DNA of 64,000 bases, taken from positions 1 through 64,000 of the forward strand of contig NZ_WIPH01000007.1 of assembly GCF_009547075.1 (NCBI RefSeq). Reading direction: 5' to 3'. Shown here piece by piece: positions 62,003-64,000 of this stretch. Source of the DNA: Gluconobacter aidae. GTDB lineage: Bacteria > Pseudomonadota > Alphaproteobacteria > Acetobacterales > Acetobacteraceae. The notes under the pieces are model-generated. The model made no database searches and had not been told where the DNA came from. It saw nothing but the letters and a program-made list of their open reading frames with translations. The position numbers were made by a program, and so were the translations under genes. Each line of letters begins with the position of its first letter. Positions within the stretch are counted from its first letter, which is position 1.

Positions 62003-62062
62003 AGGGCCTCTTTAGCGCAGTTCTTTAGCCTCGCCGCAAGCCGGCCGCTCAAATCACGAGGG
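62003..62062 (-). promoter_or_regulatory. SAM-II riboswitch (metA motif) upstream of metZ
   Basis: Read on the minus strand, the leader has the SAM-II signature in order: P1 CCTCG, then TGATTTGAGCGGCCGGCTTG, then the P1 partner CGAGG (62029-62033), then CTAAAGAAC and GCTAAAGAGGC. P1 pairs exactly (5 bp: 62057-62061 with 62029-62033), and the CTAAAG stretches are those that form the pseudoknot binding S-adenosylmethionine. It ends about 85 nt before the metZ start codon. By family knowledge, SAM binding reduces metZ expression, most likely at translation or by premature termination. Confidence 0.9.
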
Positions 62063-62139
62063 TCAGGCACGCCATGACGTTTCTGACGGGCAGGACTATG
62101 AGCCGTATTTCGGTTTTGCGTCAACACCTTGAAGGCGGA

Positions 62140-62168
62140 TTGCGAAGGGATCGCAGAGCGGTTATGCT
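62140..62168 (+). promoter_or_regulatory. probable promoter of tRNA-Gly
   Basis: TTGCGA (62140-62145) and TATGCT (62163-62168) are separated by 17 nt and lie 12 nt before the tRNA. Each box matches four of six consensus bases. Predicted by eye only. Confidence 0.45.
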
Positions 62169-62179
62169 CGGGGTCGTTA

Positions 62180-62253
62180 GCGGGCGTAGTTCAATGGTAG
62201 AACGGCAGCTTCCCAAGCTGCATACGGGGGTTCGATTCCCCTCGCCCGCTCCA
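62180..62253 (+). tRNA. tRNA-Gly (anticodon CCC)
   Basis: 74 nt including an encoded CCA end. The acceptor arms GCGGGCG and CGCCCGC pair exactly. The D arm has GTTCAATGGTAGAAC, and the anticodon stem GCAGC/GCTGC encloses the loop TTCCCAA, giving anticodon CCC, which reads GGG glycine codons. The T arm is GGGGGTTCGATTCCCC, matching the standard GTTCGAT loop. Divergent from metZ and its riboswitch. Confidence 0.97.
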
Positions 62254-62275
62254 GACTTTCCTGAAAAATCAGTGG

Positions 62276-62815
62276 TTATTTGGGCATCGGCGGCGCGCTG
62301 AGCGTGTCCTGATATTCCTTGCCGTTCCAGATCCAGCGGTCGTTCGGGCTGACCAGAAGGTCATGCATGCCTTTATGGCGCGTGGGCAGAACGGAAATGT
62401 CGCCGTTCACCGAGTCCAGAACCGTGTTCCAGGTGTTGTTGTGCTTCAGGTAGACGGACGTCGTGCAGCCTGCGGAACCGCAGAGGCGCGCGGACTGGAG
62501 CTGTACGAACAGGGCTTCGTCATTCTTGCCTGAAGACAGCGGAGCGGAACCGACCAGTACGACCGGCTGGTCATGGTGCTTGGCGGCGTCCTGAAGATCG
62601 TCTTCGTTCAGTTTGCGGGCGTCTTCATCCAGCTTCGTGCCCGGATGGGCCGTGAGGATGACGGGGGCCGCCCCGGCATTGGCGGACTGGGCCGCATGCC
62701 GGCTGTGATGGCGGGTCTTGCCTGTCGCGGCATCCGCACAGGACAGGCCTCCGGGGAGCATGAAGGACAGGGCCAGAAGCGCCGCGGGGCGGGAAAGAAT
62801 CTGCTGGATCGACAT
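62276..62815 (-). CDS. exported hypothetical protein
   Basis: 179 residues. A signal peptide (LSRPAALLALSFMLPGGLSCADA) ends near residue 27. The mature part begins with a His/Ala linker, then DEALFVQLQSARLCGSAGCTTSVYL with a Cys pair that may form a disulfide, then TRHKGMHDLLVSPNDRWIWNGKEY near the end. I know of no function for this. The ATG with ACAGG upstream was preferred over an ATG four codons earlier. It lies just past the tRNA, on the other strand. Confidence 0.68.
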   Translation of the reverse strand: MSIQQILSRPAALLALSFMLPGGLSCADAATGKTRHHSRHAAQSANAGAAPVILTAHPGTKLDEDARKLNEDDLQDAAKHHDQPVVLVGSAPLSSGKNDEALFVQLQSARLCGSAGCTTSVYLKHNNTWNTVLDSVNGDISVLPTRHKGMHDLLVSPNDRWIWNGKEYQDTLSAPPMPK

Positions 62816-62867
62816 GAGACCTGTCATAACACGAAATTGAAGAAGAACATCTGTGACGCTTCAGGCG

Positions 62868-63617
62868 TCATTCGTGGCGGAGCGTCACCACCAGCACGTC
62901 CCGATAGGCCGGCTGTGACGGATCGACGGGCTGGACGGCCGTGACGCCATGATAGACGCGGTGGTCGTCCACGATGGCGGCATCCAGCGGGTTGGTCAGC
63001 GTGAAAGAACCGAGCGGTTCCTTGCGCATGCCGTGGATCGTGGTGACGCCCTGTTCGACGTTATGGCGGGCGACCATCAGTACGAGAACCCAGTCCACGC
63101 CATCGCGATGCAGGCCCTCGGGTGTGGGATGGCCTTCATTGCCCGGACGGGCCTCAATGCGGAACTGATGCACCTCGACATGCCAGACGGGCGGTTTTTC
63201 CGTTGGTGGCGTCAGGGCATTGGCAATCCGGCTGATGGTGCGGATGGCGGCGGTCATGGCGGGATGGGTGGCGATGGCGTCCGTTACCGCCGGAAACCAG
63301 CGCTCGATGCCGCCATTGAGCAGGTTGTAATCCCGGCTCTGGTAATGGGGCTGGTGTTTCTTGCGGGTGATGGTGTCGCCCGAGACGGCGAAGGTTGCAT
63401 AACGGCGGCGGCGGTAACGGCCGCCATCCGCCATGTAGCGGTCAAGACCCAGATGGTTCCAGCTCTCGGCGAAACCCTGCCAGTCCGTCAGGCCTTCATG
63501 CTCAAGCAGAGGGCGCGTGACATCGGCCTGCAGGAAGGAAAACCCTTTTTCCAGCAGCGTGTCTTCGATGCCGGTCAGAACCCTGTCAAAGGGCGGAGAG
63601 AGATCGGTAGGGTTCAT
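62868..63617 (-). CDS. 2-oxoglutarate/Fe(II) dioxygenase family protein (PF10014 type)
   Basis: 249 residues. GLHRDGVDW near residues 169-177 has the H-x-D of the iron triad and the distal His is in DHRVYHGVT near 218-226, with an Arg further on (YRDVLVVTLRHE) in the place that binds 2-oxoglutarate. RRRRYATFAVSGD near 68-80 and the WHVEVHQFRIEA segment are typical of this family, which includes free L-amino-acid hydroxylases such as the isoleucine dioxygenase. The substrate here is unknown. There is a small gap of 80 nt to the NADH dehydrogenase gene upstream. Confidence 0.85.
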   Translation of the reverse strand: MNPTDLSPPFDRVLTGIEDTLLEKGFSFLQADVTRPLLEHEGLTDWQGFAESWNHLGLDRYMADGGRYRRRRYATFAVSGDTITRKKHQPHYQSRDYNLLNGGIERWFPAVTDAIATHPAMTAAIRTISRIANALTPPTEKPPVWHVEVHQFRIEARPGNEGHPTPEGLHRDGVDWVLVLMVARHNVEQGVTTIHGMRKEPLGSFTLTNPLDAAIVDDHRVYHGVTAVQPVDPSQPAYRDVLVVTLRHE

Positions 63618-63632
63618 GAGTTCTCGGACCAG

Positions 63633-63662
63633 GGGACGCAGGGTTGGATGAGGCTGCGTCCC
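63633..63662. terminator. hairpin between ndh and the dioxygenase gene
   Basis: GGGACGCAG and CTGCGTCCC pair perfectly (9 bp) around a 12-nt loop, about 36 nt past the NADH dehydrogenase stop. No clear U-tract. Confidence 0.35.
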
Positions 63663-63697
63663 ACATTCCCTCTTTGACGGGCATCTGAAAAGGGTTT

Positions 63698-64000
63698 TCA
63701 GCCACCCAGATCAGGTTTGACCGGAGAAAGATGCTCACGGAGCGTGCTACAGGCTGTCGGCGTGACACCCAGAATGCCTGCGAGATGCTGGCGGTACAGT
63801 CCTTCATGGATCAGGCGTGCCGCCAGACCGGAGAGCAGGCCGCCGCCGAAGCTGCGCTTGGCGTCCAGCATGCCCCAGCCGTTATAGTCTCCGAGGGCTA
63901 CCACGGCGCCGCGATCGTTATAGGCGAACGGGGCAGGGGCCCTGCCGGCGATGATGTCCGGCAGGGCACGGCCGATATACTGGCCCTGCTGCCGTGCGGC
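63698..64000 (-). CDS. ndh: type II NADH dehydrogenase, C-terminal part (truncated by window edge)
   Basis: 101 codons are visible. The frame begins AARQQGQYIGRALPD, the conserved A-x-Q-x-A/G-x-Y helix at the end of the FAD domain of NDH-2 proteins, followed by FAYNDRGAVVALGDYNG and a membrane-facing C-terminal tail (GGLLSGLAARLIHEGLYRQHL). The usual length of this enzyme is about 400-430, so roughly a quarter is here. It oxidises NADH and reduces ubiquinone at the inner membrane without pumping protons, the main NADH route in many acetic acid bacteria. Confidence 0.88.
   Translation of the reverse strand, partial: AARQQGQYIGRALPDIIAGRAPAPFAYNDRGAVVALGDYNGWGMLDAKRSFGGGLLSGLAARLIHEGLYRQHLAGILGVTPTACSTLREHLSPVKPDLGG

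Overview
The window looks like chromosomal DNA of an acetic acid bacterium (Acetobacteraceae, most like Gluconobacter). The evidence is GC-rich coding sequence with dense, often overlapping genes, an alpha-proteobacterial 5-aminolevulinate synthase (HemA), an ATP12-type F1 assembly chaperone, a SAM-II riboswitch in front of metZ, a fused IspDF enzyme, and a surface protein with a Hint domain of the kind common in this family. The genus is an inference from protein style; no rRNA or species marker is present. I see no prophage, insertion sequence or CRISPR array.

Layout. 0-10 kb is a surface-polysaccharide neighbourhood: a large polytopic membrane protein, gmd-rmd (GDP-D-rhamnose synthesis), a GT4 glycosyltransferase and an O-antigen-ligase-like protein, interrupted by a GGDEF/EAL signalling protein and an aldo/keto reductase. 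10-17 kb concerns metals and ions: a CobW-family GTPase translationally coupled to a WD40 protein, a SelW-like protein, a class A acid phosphatase lipoprotein, a ClC antiporter and two cation diffusion facilitators. 17-26 kb holds a DJ-1/PfpI protein, a UPF0114 membrane protein coupled to a COG2509 flavoprotein, an MFS transporter, a degenerate EAL-domain protein, a YidB-like protein, a pirin divergent from a LysR regulator, and hemA coupled to that regulator. 26-37 kb has the Hint-domain surface protein, cvpA-purF, a bacteriophytochrome histidine kinase, an S10-type exported carboxypeptidase, fumC and an EamA transporter.

37-43 kb is a cytochrome c maturation operon read leftward (ccmC-D-E-F-G-H-I plus a zinc-ribbon membrane protein), including a 54-residue ccmD. 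It should serve the c-type cytochromes of the periplasmic dehydrogenase respiratory chain typical of this family. 43-49 kb holds small envelope and exported proteins, Aat and a Bcp peroxiredoxin. 49-58 kb is a tightly packed rightward run: a YhdP/AsmA-like giant, then rarA, a RluA-family pseudouridine synthase, asmA and ATP12, the last four overlapping by 4 nt each. 58-62 kb is a leftward metZ-apaG-ispDF run led by a SAM-II riboswitch and ending near an LprI-like gene with a damaged 5' end. A tRNA-Gly(CCC) diverges from the riboswitch. The window closes with an exported hypothetical protein, a 2OG-Fe dioxygenase and the C-terminal third or so of a type II NADH dehydrogenase.

At many gene ends there are long perfect hairpins, several without a U-tract and several reaching into the 3' end of the coding sequence. 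Start codons below were chosen by Shine-Dalgarno spacing and family N-termini. Where the choice is weak the entry says so.
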